A stretch of DNA of 64,000 nt from Rhodococcus sp. BP22 (GCF_014281965.1 NZ_JACFTB010000006.1:180113-244112), one strand, 5' to 3'. Positions 10,005 to 20,734 are shown, counted from the first letter of the stretch. Notes: generated by a model not told the origin, from the letters alone. Numbers and translations: made by a program.

Positions 10005-11174
10005 GTGATCGATCTCGAGAGAATCCGCCGGGACACCCCTGCCGCAGAGACCGCAATCTTCCTCGACAGCGCTGGGTCCTCGCTGCCTCCGACTCCCGTC
10101 GTCGAGACTGCGGTTGCGCACTTGCGTCGAGAAGCCGTCGTCGGGGGCTACCGCGCTGCCATCGAGCGCAAACACGATCTCGCCGCCGTCAAGACTTCGA
10201 TCGCGACATTGATCGGCGCTCAGGCGTCGGATATTGCGTTGAGCGACAGCGCAACTCGAGCATGGAGCGACTTCTTCTATTCGATTCCGTTGACCGCGGG
10301 CGATCGAATTCTGATGTGCGAAGTGGAATATGCGAGCAACGCGATCGCAGCCCTGCAACGCGCGGCGGCGACGGGCGCGCGGGTCGAGATCGTGCCGAGT
10401 GATCCGACAGGGCAGATAGATCTCCTCGCGCTGGAAGCAATGCTCGACGAACGGGTCCGAATTGTCTCGCTCGTGCACGCTCCGACCAACGGTGGTCTGA
10501 TCAATCCGGCACGCGCAGTGGCCGATCTTGCGCATCGATTCGGCGCACTCGTGTTGCTCGACGCGTGCCAATCGGTCGGTCAGATTCGCGTGGACGTCGC
10601 CGAGCTCGGAGTGGACGCTCTGAGTGCAACCGGACGAAAATGGCTGCGCGGGCCCCGTGGAACCGGATTCCTGTACCTGTGCCCAGAACTGTCCGCATCA
10701 CTGGAGCCGCCGGCCCTCGACCTACACAGCGCCCAGTGGATCGGTGAGTCCGAGTACCGACTCGCCCCCGACGTCACTCGATTCGAATTCTGGGAATGCG
10801 ACGTCGCAGCTCGGTTAGCGCTCGGTACCGCTGTCGACTACCTGCTCGATATCGGCATCGACAACGCAGAAGAAGCGATATCCCAGCGTGCCGAATACCT
10901 GCGGACCGCGCTACGGGGTCTCGATGGTGTTTCGGTGCACGATCTGGGCGACCGCAGGAGCGGCATCGTGTCCTTCACAGTCGACGATCTAGCGCCGACC
11001 GACGTCCGCGACTTCCTGGCAGCCAAGGGCGTCACGGTCACCGTGAGTCCGCGCAGTTCGACGCTCCTCGACATGACGCATCGGAAACTCGACGCCGTCG
11101 TACGGGCGTCACCGCACTATTTCGTCACGTTCGCGCAGCTGGACGAGATGGTCGAGGCACTCCGCACCCGCTGA
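10005..11174 (+). CDS. egtE: PLP-dependent C-S lyase, EgtE-like
   Basis: EgtE cleaves hercynylcysteine sulfoxide to ergothioneine. The protein is a class V aminotransferase-fold enzyme: FLDSAGSSLPP at the N-terminus, VSLVHAPTNGGLINP, LLDACQSVGQIRVDV, and the PLP lysine in SATGRKWLRGPRGTGFLY. GTG at 10005 is preferred because AAAGGAAGG lies 10 bp upstream. The longer open frame (ATG 9828) would have poor coding character and would start in the divergent promoter. That gives 390 residues. Position opposite egtABCD supports EgtE over other SufS/CsdA-like enzymes. Confidence 0.88.
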   Translation: MIDLERIRRDTPAAETAIFLDSAGSSLPPTPVVETAVAHLRREAVVGGYRAAIERKHDLAAVKTSIATLIGAQASDIALSDSATRAWSDFFYSIPLTAGDRILMCEVEYASNAIAALQRAAATGARVEIVPSDPTGQIDLLALEAMLDERVRIVSLVHAPTNGGLINPARAVADLAHRFGALVLLDACQSVGQIRVDVAELGVDALSATGRKWLRGPRGTGFLYLCPELSASLEPPALDLHSAQWIGESEYRLAPDVTRFEFWECDVAARLALGTAVDYLLDIGIDNAEEAISQRAEYLRTALRGLDGVSVHDLGDRRSGIVSFTVDDLAPTDVRDFLAAKGVTVTVSPRSSTLLDMTHRKLDAVVRASPHYFVTFAQLDEMVEALRTR

Positions 11175-11357
11175 GTTTCGGATGCACTCGAGGTGTCGGT
11201 AGCGCCGTGGTGTAAAGTCTTCCGGGTTGTCTCGGCGAGGGTAGAACCTACACAGGATCTACCGTGATCGACGCGGCTCGGCCCCTGGCCTTGCTCGTAC
11301 GTGTCAGCCCCGACGAGTCTTATCCGCCACAAGCGATACACCAGGAGCATTCACCAC

Positions 11358-11987
11358 ATGTCGAACGAAGCTAACAACCTCAAGGCGATCGTCCGCACCG
11401 AATTCGGCAAGGGTGCAGCCCGCCGCGCACGTCGCGACGGCCTTGTTCCTGCCGTTCTGTACGGACACGGAACCGACCCGCAGCACCTTGCACTCGATTC
11501 GCGTGCATTCGCTTCCGTTCTCCGTAACCACGGCACCAACGCCGTGCTGACGCTCGACATCGACGGCGCAGAGCAGGTCGCGCTCACCAAGTACATCGTC
11601 GTGCACCCGATCCGCCGCAGCATCGAGCACGCCGACCTCCTCGTCCTCAAGAAGGGCGAGCGCGTCTCCGTAGAGGTCAACGTCCTCGTCGAGGGCGACG
11701 CCGCCGCAGGCACCCTGGTCTACACCGACTCGACCGTCATCGAAATCGACGCGGACGCACTGTCGATCCCCGAGTCGATCACGGTTTCGGTCGAGGGCCT
11801 CGAAGCCGGATCTCAGATCCTCGCAGGCGCCGTCACGCTGCCTGAGAACGTCACCCTGGTGTCCGACGCCGAAATGTTGCTCGTCAATGTCGTCGAGGCT
11901 CCGTCCGAGGAGGACCTCGAAGGCGAAGCAGCCGAGGAGACCACTCCGGAAGCAGCCGAGGACAGCTCGGAAGAGTCCGAGAGCTGA
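11358..11987 (+). CDS. rplY: 50S ribosomal protein L25, CTC form
   Basis: L25 binds 5S rRNA. The N-terminal L25 domain has [20 protein letters not shown], and the C-terminal TL5/CTC beta domain has [14 protein letters not shown] and [16 protein letters not shown] very acidic Glu/Ser tail (about residues 180-209) is typical of actinobacterial CTC proteins. The ATG at 11358 has AGGAG 10 bp upstream, and the open frame upstream is untranslated leader. Length is 209. It is followed by a strong terminator and then pth, as in mycobacteria. The long leader (11175-11357) could be regulatory, but I see no structure I can name. Confidence 0.96.
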   Translation: MSNEANNLKAIVRTEFGKGAARRARRDGLVPAVLYGHGTDPQHLALDSRAFASVLRNHGTNAVLTLDIDGAEQVALTKYIVVHPIRRSIEHADLLVLKKGERVSVEVNVLVEGDAAAGTLVYTDSTVIEIDADALSIPESITVSVEGLEAGSQILAGAVTLPENVTLVSDAEMLLVNVVEAPSEEDLEGEAAEETTPEAAEDSSEESES

Positions 11988-12008
11988 TCTCAGCCCTTTT
12001 ACTACCGA

Positions 12009-12048
12009 CGCGCCGCTCCCTGCACTGGGGAGCGGCGCGTTGTTGTTT
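12009..12048 (+). terminator. Rho-independent terminator after rplY
   Basis: A perfect 12-bp stem, CGCGCCGCTCCC (12009-12020) with GGGAGCGGCGCG (12028-12039), encloses loop TGCACTG and is followed by TTGTTGTTT. It separates rplY from pth, so pth probably has its own promoter or depends on partial read-through. Confidence 0.9.
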
Positions 12049-12065
12049 GTCACCGCAATGGAAGC

Positions 12066-12653
12066 ATGGTCGCCGTGAATGTAGAGCCAGCCCTGATCGT
12101 CGGACTCGGGAACCCCGGACCTCAGTACGAGGCGACGCGGCACAACGTAGGTTTCATGGTCGCCGACGTGTTGGCCGCTCGAATCGGTGCCAAGTTCTCT
12201 TCTCACAAGAAGTCCAATTCCGAGGTGATTCAGGCGCGACTGAGCGATCGCCCAGTCGTGGTGGCCAAGCCGCGCACGTTCATGAACCTTTCGGGTCAAC
12301 CGGTGGCCGCACTTGCACGGTTCTTTTCCGTAGATCCGGGCAACATCGTGATCGTGCACGACGAACTGGACATCGAGTTCGGATCGATTCGCCTCAAGCT
12401 CGGCGGCGGCGAGGGCGGACACAACGGCCTGCGCTCGATTTCGCAGCAGCTGGGCACCAAGGACTATCTGCGCACGCGCGTCGGGGTCGGCCGACCGCCG
12501 GGTCGAATGGATGCTGCCGCGTACGTCCTGAAGCCGTTCTCCTCAGCCGAACGCAAAGATCTCGGCGTGATCTGCGAGGAAGCTGCCGACGCGGCGGAAC
12601 TACTTTTACGCGTCGGGCTCGAAGCTGCGCAGAACCAGGTTCATCCGCGCTGA
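12066..12653 (+). CDS. pth: Peptidyl-tRNA hydrolase
   Basis: Pth recycles peptidyl-tRNA released from stalled ribosomes. All key residues are visible: Asn16 in GLGNPG, catalytic His26 in RHNVGF, Asn74 in TFMNLSG and Asp99 in VHDELD, plus the [12 protein letters not shown] loop. Length 195 is standard. The ATG at 12066 lies only about 18 bp past the terminator tail, so its transcription start must be close or inside that hairpin region. Gene order rplY-pth matches mycobacteria. Confidence 0.97.
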   Translation: MVAVNVEPALIVGLGNPGPQYEATRHNVGFMVADVLAARIGAKFSSHKKSNSEVIQARLSDRPVVVAKPRTFMNLSGQPVAALARFFSVDPGNIVIVHDELDIEFGSIRLKLGGGEGGHNGLRSISQQLGTKDYLRTRVGVGRPPGRMDAAAYVLKPFSSAERKDLGVICEEAADAAELLLRVGLEAAQNQVHPR

Positions 12654-12743
12654 AGCTTGCCGCGAAGCTAACACCGTTTTTGTCAACCTTCGCGCCCTGT
12701 TCGCATCCGAGCACGTGTGTGCGCTTTACAAAAAGGGTGCGCG

Positions 12744-14384
12744 CTACCCCAGCAACGCAGCCGAATTTGCCCGACGCAGCTTGCCCGAGGACGTCTTCGG
12801 AATCGACCCAGGCCCCAGGACAGCGACCGTGCGTGGCCGTACGCCTACCTCCGAGTGCACGGCATGGACCACTTCGCGTTCGATTCGCTTGACCTCCTCC
12901 GGATCCTGAAAATCGTTGGTTTCCACGGCAACTGCGAAACTTTCACGCTTGTCACCGGCGTCGAGACGGATTGCGACGGCGTTGCCCGGGCGCACTCCGC
13001 GCACCGACCCTGCGGCACGCTCGATGTCGGTCGGATAGATGTTGCGGCCGCCCATGATGATGACGTCCTTGATGCGCCCGCACACCACGACCAGACCGTC
13101 CTCGGTGAAGTAGCCGACGTCACCGGTGTCGAGCCAACCGTCCTGGTCCTGGGTTGCTACCGGGCCGTCGACGGTGATGTATCCGGGGGTCACCGCTTTA
13201 CCGCGTACTTCGATGATGCCGACACCACGCGGTGTCAGTACCTGCCCTTCCTTGTCCACCACGCGCCCTTCGAGGTTCGGCACCATCTTGCCGAGCGTCG
13301 CCAGGGTCCGCACGTTGCCCTTGGTAGCCGGTACTGCCCGCCCCATCGCCTCGAGCAGGTCTGCGTCGACGACGTCGAGCACCTGTCCTTGATATGGGTC
13401 CGGGATGGACACGGCCAGAGTCGTTTCCGCCATACCGTAGACAGGGGCAAGGGCCAGCGGATCGAGTTGGTACGGCCTCCCGGCCTCGGCGAGAGCCGTC
13501 ATCGTGTCCGGGTCTACCGGCTCGGCGCCGTTCCAGGCGTAGCGCAGTGAGCTCAGATCCAGATCGAAATCGTCCTCGGCTTGCCGTAGCCGTCGAGCGA
13601 GTAGTGAGTAGGCGAAATTTGGTGCCGCCGTGACAGTTCCGCGGTATTTGTCGATCAGCTTGGCCCACAGCAGTGGTGACCGCAGGAAGTCCAGTGGGGT
13701 GATACTTACGACCTCGGCCCCGACCTGCATGGGCACGGTAAGGAACCCGACCATACCCATGTCGTGGAACAGCGGCAGCCAACTGACCATGACGTCTCGG
13801 TCGACATCGAACTCGATCCGATCGATCATGGCGTACGCGTTGACGAAAAAGTTCTCGTGGGTGATCTGCACCGCTTTGGGTGACCCCGTGGACCCCGACG
13901 TCAACTGTTGGAGAGCGATGTCGGACTCCGAGGTGTCGATCGGGTCGATGGGAGCGCCTCGACGCATGTCTTCGATTTTCAACACGGTGATCCCGCGTTC
14001 CTCGAGAATCGGGGCGGCGACATCGAAAGGTGCTCCTAGAACGACTGCCTTGGAGTCGATCATCTTCACCACGGATTCGGTGTCCTGCCCCCACACGGCA
14101 AGGTCGGTTCGCGGTGTCGGCTGATGCAGCATCGTGACCGAGCCGCCACGCATCCACGCGGCCTGACAGGCGGGTGCGATGTCCACCGGCTGCCCGGCGA
14201 GGACACCGATCGCGTCGCCGTGTCCGATCCCCGCCTCGGCCAGAGCGCCCGCCATCGCGCGCGCGTCCTGGTGGATCTCACCCCAGGACTGACGGAGTGG
14301 CTGGTCAGGCTCGCCGGTCACGAGTCCGCGACGACTGGATTGTGCCGTCGCGAACATTTCTTCGGTGAACTTACTCAATGCCAT
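12744..14384 (-). CDS. Acyl-activating enzyme (FAAL/FadD-like, Pks16-type)
   Basis: An adenylate-forming enzyme that activates a fatty or other carboxylic acid with ATP. The AMP-binding P-loop [10 protein letters not shown] is at residues 161-170. [32 protein letters not shown] and [10 protein letters not shown] match the FAAL-like subgroup, and the C-terminal [10 protein letters not shown] carries the catalytic lysine region. Length 546. Position next to pth matches pks16 (Rv1013). Whether it makes acyl-AMP or acyl-CoA cannot be settled by eye, and no polyketide synthase is adjacent. It is divergent from prfC. Confidence 0.88.
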   Translation of the reverse strand: MALSKFTEEMFATAQSSRRGLVTGEPDQPLRQSWGEIHQDARAMAGALAEAGIGHGDAIGVLAGQPVDIAPACQAAWMRGGSVTMLHQPTPRTDLAVWGQDTESVVKMIDSKAVVLGAPFDVAAPILEERGITVLKIEDMRRGAPIDPIDTSESDIALQQLTSGSTGSPKAVQITHENFFVNAYAMIDRIEFDVDRDVMVSWLPLFHDMGMVGFLTVPMQVGAEVVSITPLDFLRSPLLWAKLIDKYRGTVTAAPNFAYSLLARRLRQAEDDFDLDLSSLRYAWNGAEPVDPDTMTALAEAGRPYQLDPLALAPVYGMAETTLAVSIPDPYQGQVLDVVDADLLEAMGRAVPATKGNVRTLATLGKMVPNLEGRVVDKEGQVLTPRGVGIIEVRGKAVTPGYITVDGPVATQDQDGWLDTGDVGYFTEDGLVVVCGRIKDVIIMGGRNIYPTDIERAAGSVRGVRPGNAVAIRLDAGDKRESFAVAVETNDFQDPEEVKRIEREVVHAVHSEVGVRPRTVAVLGPGSIPKTSSGKLRRANSAALLG

Positions 14385-14522
14385 CTCCTCGTCGAGCGAG
14401 CGTGGTCGCGGCAGGTGGTGTTCAGGTTATTCAATCCTCGCCCGGAGGTGAACCGTTACCGCCTTTTCGTCCGAGTACCCTGGTACGAGCCCGATGCCGC
14501 ACAACGTGAGATTGAGGTTCGT

Positions 14523-16205
14523 TTGAGTACGCCGCCCGATTCGGTAGACGCTCCGGTCGACAAGAGCAGTACCGCCACCGAGTCGACGGCGCAGCCGAAG
14601 AACCCGCACAAGGAACTCGTCCACGAGGTCCATCGCAGGCGCACCTTCGCCGTCATCTCCCACCCCGACGCCGGTAAGTCCACGCTGACCGAGGCGCTTG
14701 CGCTGCACGCCCGAGTGATCTCGGAAGCGGGCGCCACCCATGGCAAAGCCGGTCGACGAGCCACGGTCTCGGACTGGATGGAGATGGAGAAGGCACGCGG
14801 CATCTCGGTGAGTTCGACCGCGCTGCAGTTCAATTACCAGCTCGACCGGAGCGTCGACGAGATAAACGTCATCAACCTCGTCGACACTCCCGGCCACGCC
14901 GACTTCTCCGAGGACACCTACCGGGTTCTTACCGCTGTCGATGCGGCAGTCATGCTCATCGATGCAGCCAAGGGCCTGGAACCACAGACGCTCAAGCTCT
15001 TTCAGGTGTGCCGCCAGTTCGGCATTCCGGTCATCACCGTCATCAACAAGTGGGACCGGCCGGGCCAGTCACCACTGGAACTCCTCGACGAGATCGAACA
15101 GCGCATCGGACTGACACCGACACCGCTGTACTGGCCTGTCGGCATCGCAGGAGACTTCCGTGGTCTGCTCGACGTCAGGGCAGGCAATTACATTCGGTTC
15201 ACTCGCACCGCTGGTGGCGCCACTATCGCCCCCGAGGAATTGATGGATGCCGACGCTGCCGCTGCGCGCGAGGGCATCGAGTGGGACACGGCGGTCGAAG
15301 AGAGCGAACTCCTGGTTGCAAGCGGCCAGGGTCACGATCAGGAAATGTTCCTCGCCGGCCAGACGTCGCCCGTCATTTTCGGTTCGGCGATGCTCAACTT
15401 CGGGGTTCGCCAGATCTTGGACACTCTGGTGGCGCTCGCGCCGCAGCCAGGACCGAGGGAAGACATCAAGGGTGTGGCGAGGGAAGTGACCGATCCGTTC
15501 AGCGCTGTGGTGTTCAAAGTGCAGGCGGGAATGGATACAGCGCACCGGGACCGATTGGCGTTCATGCGCGTCGTGTCTGGCGTTTTCGAGCGCGGCATGG
15601 TCGTGACGCACTCGCAGACCGGTAAGCCGTTCACCACCAAGTACGCCTTGACCGTGTTCGGTCGGGAGCGGACCACGGTCGAGCACGCGTATCCCGGCGA
15701 CGTCGTGGGACTCGTCAACGCCACCGCTCTCGCACCTGGGCATACCTTGTACACGGAGAAGAAGGTCGAGTACCCGCCGATTCCTTCGTTCGCGCCCGAG
15801 CACTTCGCACTGTTGCGCGTGGACAGCGCCGACAAGTACAAGAAGTTCCGTCGCGGCGTGGAGCAGTTGGACTCCGAGGGCGTTGTTCAGGTGTTGCGCA
15901 ACGATATTCGCGGTGACGCTTCGCCGGTTCTCGCAGCTGTCGGTCCCATGCAGTTCGAGGTGGTCATGGCCCGAATGAAAGCTGAGTTCGGTGTCGATGC
16001 TCGTCTGGAATCGCTGGGCTATTCGCTCGCTCGTCGGACCGACACCGAGTCTGCGGTCGAGTTGGGTCGCCAGCGCGGGGTGGAGGTTTTCACGCGGACG
16101 GACGGCGTGCTGCTCGCTCTCGTCAGCGACAAGTGGCGTCTGCAGTATCTCCAGAAGGAGATGCCCGAACTGACGTTGGAGCCCCTCGTAGCTGCGGGTG
16201 AGTGA
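14523..16205 (+). CDS. prfC: Peptide chain release factor 3
   Basis: RF3 is the translational GTPase that recycles RF1/RF2 from the ribosome. The G domain shows SHPDAGKST (46-54), the switch regions GRRATVSDWM and KARGISVSS, DTPGHADFSEDTY and NKWD. The C-terminal RF3 domain includes GPMQFEVVMARMKAEFGVD. I chose the TTG at 14523 with GAGG-like bases about 10 bp upstream. The frame stays open far upstream (to 14124), but that overlaps the divergent acyl-activating gene and has no coding character. The product is 560 residues, with a 35-40 residue N-terminal extension beyond the usual start. Confidence 0.95.
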   Translation: MSTPPDSVDAPVDKSSTATESTAQPKNPHKELVHEVHRRRTFAVISHPDAGKSTLTEALALHARVISEAGATHGKAGRRATVSDWMEMEKARGISVSSTALQFNYQLDRSVDEINVINLVDTPGHADFSEDTYRVLTAVDAAVMLIDAAKGLEPQTLKLFQVCRQFGIPVITVINKWDRPGQSPLELLDEIEQRIGLTPTPLYWPVGIAGDFRGLLDVRAGNYIRFTRTAGGATIAPEELMDADAAAAREGIEWDTAVEESELLVASGQGHDQEMFLAGQTSPVIFGSAMLNFGVRQILDTLVALAPQPGPREDIKGVAREVTDPFSAVVFKVQAGMDTAHRDRLAFMRVVSGVFERGMVVTHSQTGKPFTTKYALTVFGRERTTVEHAYPGDVVGLVNATALAPGHTLYTEKKVEYPPIPSFAPEHFALLRVDSADKYKKFRRGVEQLDSEGVVQVLRNDIRGDASPVLAAVGPMQFEVVMARMKAEFGVDARLESLGYSLARRTDTESAVELGRQRGVEVFTRTDGVLLALVSDKWRLQYLQKEMPELTLEPLVAAGE

Positions 16206-16362
16206 CCGCAGCGGGAAAATACTCGCAATCGGACCCGCTAAACAGTCATAGTGTTACGCTTCCGAAGTCCGAACGGGCTTCGGGTACGTTTCATACTCGA
16301 GTGCGATGCTTTGCACGCCGAGACGTGGCTCGACACAGGTTCTTCACGACGCGAGGTCTTCT

Positions 16363-17019
16363 ATGACGCAGGGTTCCAGCTATCCGCAGGCGGGAATCAA
16401 GATCGGCCAAACACCGGCCCACCGGTTGAGTACGCCGACCCCGAAATTGGCCGCGGACATCTTGCCGCCTTGGGCCGAGTCGCAGGCATCGAACAATCCG
16501 AAGACCGCCACACCTCCGGCGAAGGATCCCGCCGAGATGGCACCTACTACGTCGGCAAAGCCTGCGATCACGCATGAAGTGGAGCAGTCGGGCATGAAGC
16601 AGGAACCCGCAAGCGCCGGCCCCGAGCAGCCGTCCAAAGATTCGAACGAGGTTGAAGTGACTACTAGCGATCAGATCTCCGAGCACGGCCTGCCGACCAA
16701 CGGCCGATCGAGCACCTACGCAACGAACGGCGCCAGTAGCGTGCCGTCCTCGAGCCCGGCACGCGGCGCAGCACCCGACCGCCGGACCGCGATGGGTGTT
16801 GCCTCGGTACGCATAGCGGGCCGACTCACTCAGAACGAGCTGGGCAGCCGCACCGGCGACATCCGTACGCCAGACACCTCGGTCGGCCCCGACGAGCTAC
16901 TTCAGCTCCTCGGTGAGTACCTCACCTCCGGTGGACTGCAGAACCCTGAGATCCATGTCAGGTCCAATGGGCAGACCATCGTGCTCGATCTGCTCAACCC
17001 GGCCAAGGGCTACCGCTGA
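16363..17019 (+). CDS. Hypothetical protein with disordered N-terminus and small C-terminal domain
   Basis: I do not recognise a named family. The first about 150 of 218 residues are rich in Pro, Ala, Ser, Thr, Lys and Glu and look disordered. The last 70 residues (SVRIAGRLTQNELGSR to IHVRSNGQTIVLDLLNP) look folded and beta-rich. There is no signal peptide or membrane segment. The ATG at 16363 begins MTQGSSYPQ. Upstream in-frame ATG codons exist but give Cys/Arg-rich sequence unlike the rest. It follows prfC by about 160 bp and is convergent with the DUF4166 gene. Confidence 0.65.
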   Translation: MTQGSSYPQAGIKIGQTPAHRLSTPTPKLAADILPPWAESQASNNPKTATPPAKDPAEMAPTTSAKPAITHEVEQSGMKQEPASAGPEQPSKDSNEVEVTTSDQISEHGLPTNGRSSTYATNGASSVPSSSPARGAAPDRRTAMGVASVRIAGRLTQNELGSRTGDIRTPDTSVGPDELLQLLGEYLTSGGLQNPEIHVRSNGQTIVLDLLNPAKGYR

Positions 17020-17052
17020 TCTCTCACCGCAAGTGACGGCCTTTCGGCAGGG

Positions 17053-17730
17053 CTATTCGTGCGCTTCCAGCCGCGACGGCCGTGCATCTTCGGGGATGTC
17101 AGCGGCCGCGCACGGGCATTCCTCTGCTGTGAACCATCCTCGGTAGTGGAACAGTCGTCCCAATATCGGGCTGGTGACGTCGATCTGAATGCGATGCCGC
17201 TGCTCGCCCTCGTCCCACCACTCGCGCCCGGTCGTCAGGGCAGATGCGAACGCGGGGACACGTAGCCCGCGTATCCGTGGAGCGCCGCTCTCGAGCAGGA
17301 TTCCACCATCGGCGTCCGCGCTACATCGAGTGTGTACCAGCATGTCCGAGCTGTATCCCAGATAGTCCAGCGCAACATCGTTCCCCTGGGACACAGCCGG
17401 TGTGACCATCACCGAGTTCATGCCCTGTGGCTTTCCGACGAAGGCAAACCTGCGCACGAACGACATCGTTTCCCGACCCAGATCGTCGGTGTACGCGTAG
17501 TTGGCGACGGTGAAGGGAACGTCGGTTCCTCGACCTCCGGGGAACAAACCCCGCCGGGCCCCGAGCGCCAGAACGGGCCACGGCACCAACGCCGAATGGG
17601 TCATCTCTTCCATGACGCCGACGCCGATCTGGCAAAGCCCGTCCGCCGCGGACAGTCCGAAACGCCACTGGACCTTGGGATGTAGATCCTCGAACGAATC
17701 ACCCATGGCCGTGCGCACCACGGACGTCAC
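17053..17730 (-). CDS. DUF4166-like protein
   Basis: The opening EDLHPKVQWRFGLSAADGL and the later VPFTVANYAYTDDLGRETMSFVRRFAF resemble DUF4166, a domain of unknown function seen alone or fused to epimerase/saccharopine-dehydrogenase-like domains. No catalytic motif, signal peptide or clear membrane span can be assigned. Length 225. It sits between the hypothetical gene (convergent) and the ABC-F gene on the same strand, about 157 bp away. Function unknown. Confidence 0.65.
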   Translation of the reverse strand: MTSVVRTAMGDSFEDLHPKVQWRFGLSAADGLCQIGVGVMEEMTHSALVPWPVLALGARRGLFPGGRGTDVPFTVANYAYTDDLGRETMSFVRRFAFVGKPQGMNSVMVTPAVSQGNDVALDYLGYSSDMLVHTRCSADADGGILLESGAPRIRGLRVPAFASALTTGREWWDEGEQRHRIQIDVTSPILGRLFHYRGWFTAEECPCAAADIPEDARPSRLEAHE

Positions 17731-17887
17731 TGGTTGGACCCCATCTCAGCGTTCGGCTGGAAGCTCGGTATGAAAAGTGTGGACACGATGTACTCGTAGG
17801 TCCTCTCGTATCCGGTGTGCGCGATCCGCCAAACCGTCCTGCTATCGAAAGTACCTACTGCCGTCGTGCCCCGCCATCATGTGCAGG

Positions 17888-19684
17888 TCACTCGAGCTCG
17901 GCGGCCAGCTCCATCCAACGCTCCTCGGCGACGTCCTTGTCCGCCACCACCTGCTTGAGCTCGGTATCCAATGCCACGAGCTTGCTCGGATCGGTGGCCA
18001 CCTCCGCCAGTTCGGCGTGCAGCTCCGCTTCCCGCTTCGACAAACGAATGACGGACTTCTCCAGTTTGCTGAGCTCCTTACGAGCAGCCCTCTCGGATCC
18101 GGCATCACGCACAGCGGTCTTGACGACACCGCCGGTAGTCAGCGAATCCGGTGTGGCCTCAGCCGCCATCACCGCGCGCCGACGCAAGTACTCCTCGATG
18201 CCACCGGGAAGGTTGGTGAGCTTGCCATCACCGAACAGCGCCCAGGTCGAGTCACAGATCCGCTCGATGAGGTACCGGTCGTGACTGATGACCACCATGG
18301 TCCCGGCCCAGCCGTCGAGCAGGTCCTCGAGCTGTTGCAGTGTGTCGATATCGAGATCGTTGGTGGGCTCGTCGAGCAACAGCACGTTGGGCTCCGCCAT
18401 CAATACCCGTGTGAGCTGCAACCGTCGACGCTCACCGCCGGACAGATCGCCGACCGGAGTGCGCTGACGGGCCGGGGTGAACCCGAGACGTTCGGCGAGC
18501 TGACCCGCCGATACCTCTTTGTCGCCCAATGTAATTCGCTCAGCTACCTCTTTGACCGCGTCGAGAACTCGCAGCTTCTTGGGCAGATCGTCCAATTCCT
18601 GCTTGAGCCAACCGATCTTGACGGTCTGACCTTGAATACGTTTGCCAGCGGCGGGTTCCAACTCCCCGGCAAGGGTGCGCAGGAGCGTGGTCTTACCGGA
18701 ACCGTTGACCCCGACCAGACCCACTCGTTCACCCGGCGCGAGGCGCCAGGTGAAGTCGCGGACCAGCTCACGGCCGTCCGGAGTTTCGAGTCGCGCATCT
18801 TCCAGCTCGATGACAACCTTGCCGAGTCGACGCTGCGCGAACGACGCCAAGGCAACGGAGTCACGCGGCGCAGGCACGTCGGCGATGAGCGCTTCGGCCG
18901 CTTCGATCCGGTACTTGGGCTTCGACGTCCGGGCCGGTGCACCGCGACGCAGCCACGCCAGCTCTTTGCGCGCAAGGTTTCGGCGACGCTCCTCGGAAGC
19001 GTCGGCCTGCCTACTGCGCTCGGCACGGGCGAACACCCAGTCGTTGTAACCGCCCTCGTATGTTTCGACACCACCGCCGACGACCTCCCACGTCTTCGTC
19101 GCCACGGTGTCGAGGAACCAACGATCGTGAGTGACGACGACGAGAGCGCTCCGCCGCGACACCAGATGCGCAGCAAGCCACTGCACGCCTTCTACATCGA
19201 GATGGTTGGTCGGCTCGTCGAGCACCAACAGGTCGAGATCCTGAACCAGCGCCGCCGCCAGCGCGACTCTTCGGCGCTCACCGCCGGACAGGTTGTCGAT
19301 GGAAGCGTCGAGCCCCGAGCTACCGATAGGACCGAGGTCTGCAATGCCGATGCCGGTCAGGATGTTTCGTACACGTGAGTCGCCTGCCCACTCGTGCTCG
19401 GCCATGCCGAGTGGGTCGAGAACGACCTGCCCGACGGTCGAACCCGGAGGCAGCACGCCGCGCTGGGTGACGACGGCCATCCGCAGTCCACCGACCCGGC
19501 TGACCCGCCCCGAGTCGGGCGGCTCGATACCGGCGAGAACCTCGAGCGTGGTGGTCTTACCACCACCGTTGAGGCCGACCATGCCGATGCGTTCGCCCTC
19601 CTGCACACCGAGGGACACTCCGTCGAGCAGCGGTTTGACGCCGAAAGACTTGGAGACGTTTTCGAGATTGACGAGATTGACCAT
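17888..19684 (-). CDS. ABC-F family ATPase
   Basis: A soluble protein with two ABC ATPase domains and no membrane segment, as in ABC-F translation factors. The first domain has GLNGGGKTTT and LSGGERRRVALA with LDEPTNHLDVEG. The second has GVNGSGKTTL and LSGGERRRLQLTR with LLDEPTNDLDID. A linker of about 80 residues lies between them and a short coiled-coil tail (KELSKLEKSVIRLSKREAEL) closes the protein. ABC-F proteins act at the ribosomal E site, and some confer antibiotic resistance. The start ATG overlaps the ispE stop by one base (TGATG). Resistance versus housekeeping (EttA/Uup-like) cannot be decided here. Confidence 0.92.
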   Translation of the reverse strand: MVNLVNLENVSKSFGVKPLLDGVSLGVQEGERIGMVGLNGGGKTTTLEVLAGIEPPDSGRVSRVGGLRMAVVTQRGVLPPGSTVGQVVLDPLGMAEHEWAGDSRVRNILTGIGIADLGPIGSSGLDASIDNLSGGERRRVALAAALVQDLDLLVLDEPTNHLDVEGVQWLAAHLVSRRSALVVVTHDRWFLDTVATKTWEVVGGGVETYEGGYNDWVFARAERSRQADASEERRRNLARKELAWLRRGAPARTSKPKYRIEAAEALIADVPAPRDSVALASFAQRRLGKVVIELEDARLETPDGRELVRDFTWRLAPGERVGLVGVNGSGKTTLLRTLAGELEPAAGKRIQGQTVKIGWLKQELDDLPKKLRVLDAVKEVAERITLGDKEVSAGQLAERLGFTPARQRTPVGDLSGGERRRLQLTRVLMAEPNVLLLDEPTNDLDIDTLQQLEDLLDGWAGTMVVISHDRYLIERICDSTWALFGDGKLTNLPGGIEEYLRRRAVMAAEATPDSLTTGGVVKTAVRDAGSERAARKELSKLEKSVIRLSKREAELHAELAEVATDPSKLVALDTELKQVVADKDVAEERWMELAAELE

Positions 19685-20619
19685 CAGGAGAAACCAATCG
19701 ATTCACTAGTTACCACGCGAGCGCCGGGAACCGGGCCACTCGCGACACGCACGGTGCGGCAGACACCCGCACCGGATAGTTCAGCACTGACCGACACTGC
19801 GGTATCAGCATCAGCACACAGAAAAGCGCACGTGGGACCCGACCCCGAGACGATCCCGGCCAAAGCGCCGGCGCTCACCCCTGCGCGCAAGGTGCGGCGC
19901 AATTGCGGAAGCAGCGACAGCGCGGCAGCCTGCAGATCGTTACCGAGAAGCGGCGCAAGCGCATTCGCATCGCCGATCGCGAGCGCATGCATCAGAGCCT
20001 CGGGCTCACCGACGCGCGGCGGGTTTCCCTTGGCGCGCAGCTCGTCCAACTCCGCGAACACAGCTGGGGTCTGCAGACCGCCCTTGGCCAAGGCGAGTAC
20101 CCAATGAAATGTGTTGCGCGAGAGGATCGGAAGTAGCTTCTCCCCTCGGCCGGTACCCATCGCAGTTCCGCCGTGCAGAACGAACGGGACATCGCTGCCG
20201 AGCTTGGCGGCCAGATCGGTCAACTCCGCTCGGGAAAGGTCCAGATCCCACAGGGCGTTGAGCGCGACGAGCGTCGCCGCTGCGTCCGTGCTCCCCCCAG
20301 CCATACCGCCTGCCACCGGGATGCCCTTGTCGATGGTGATCTCGACGCCCGGCTCACGTCCGACGGCGTCGGCAAGAAGCACTGCCGCCTTCCACACCAG
20401 ATTGCGCTCGTCGGTCGGAACCGACCGCGCATCGTCGCCGCGAACACTCACGCGTAAGGCCCGAGCCGGCACCACCGAGACTTCGTCGGCCAACGACAGC
20501 GCCTGAAACACCGTGGTGAGCTCGTGATAGCCATCCTCGCGCAGGTCACCGACCGATAGGTGCAAATTCACCTTGGACGGAGCCCTGACGACTACGGGGC
20601 TGGGGACGACTGAGAGCAC
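19684..20619 (-). CDS. ispE: 4-diphosphocytidyl-2-C-methyl-D-erythritol kinase
   Basis: IspE phosphorylates CDP-ME in the MEP isoprenoid pathway. GHMP kinase marks are [20 protein letters not shown], the ATP loop [15 protein letters not shown] and [11 protein letters not shown]. The GTG at 20619 gives 311 residues starting [16 protein letters not shown]. Longer frames reach 20715 but enter the divergent promoter. Its stop overlaps the ABC-F start (TGATG). The local order differs slightly from M. tuberculosis, where ispE follows rsmA directly as I recall; here a WYL regulator intervenes. Confidence 0.94.
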   Translation of the reverse strand: MLSVVPSPVVVRAPSKVNLHLSVGDLREDGYHELTTVFQALSLADEVSVVPARALRVSVRGDDARSVPTDERNLVWKAAVLLADAVGREPGVEITIDKGIPVAGGMAGGSTDAAATLVALNALWDLDLSRAELTDLAAKLGSDVPFVLHGGTAMGTGRGEKLLPILSRNTFHWVLALAKGGLQTPAVFAELDELRAKGNPPRVGEPEALMHALAIGDANALAPLLGNDLQAAALSLLPQLRRTLRAGVSAGALAGIVSGSGPTCAFLCADADTAVSVSAELSGAGVCRTVRVASGPVPGARVVTSESIGFS

Positions 20620-20734
20620 GAGGGTCAACAGTAGTGGAGAAATCGTGGTACCCCACATTCGTGTGGCCGTCCTAACTCCCCGATCACCCCGACTGCGGAC
20701 AGCATCGGTCCGCAATTACTGCCATTATCGGGTT

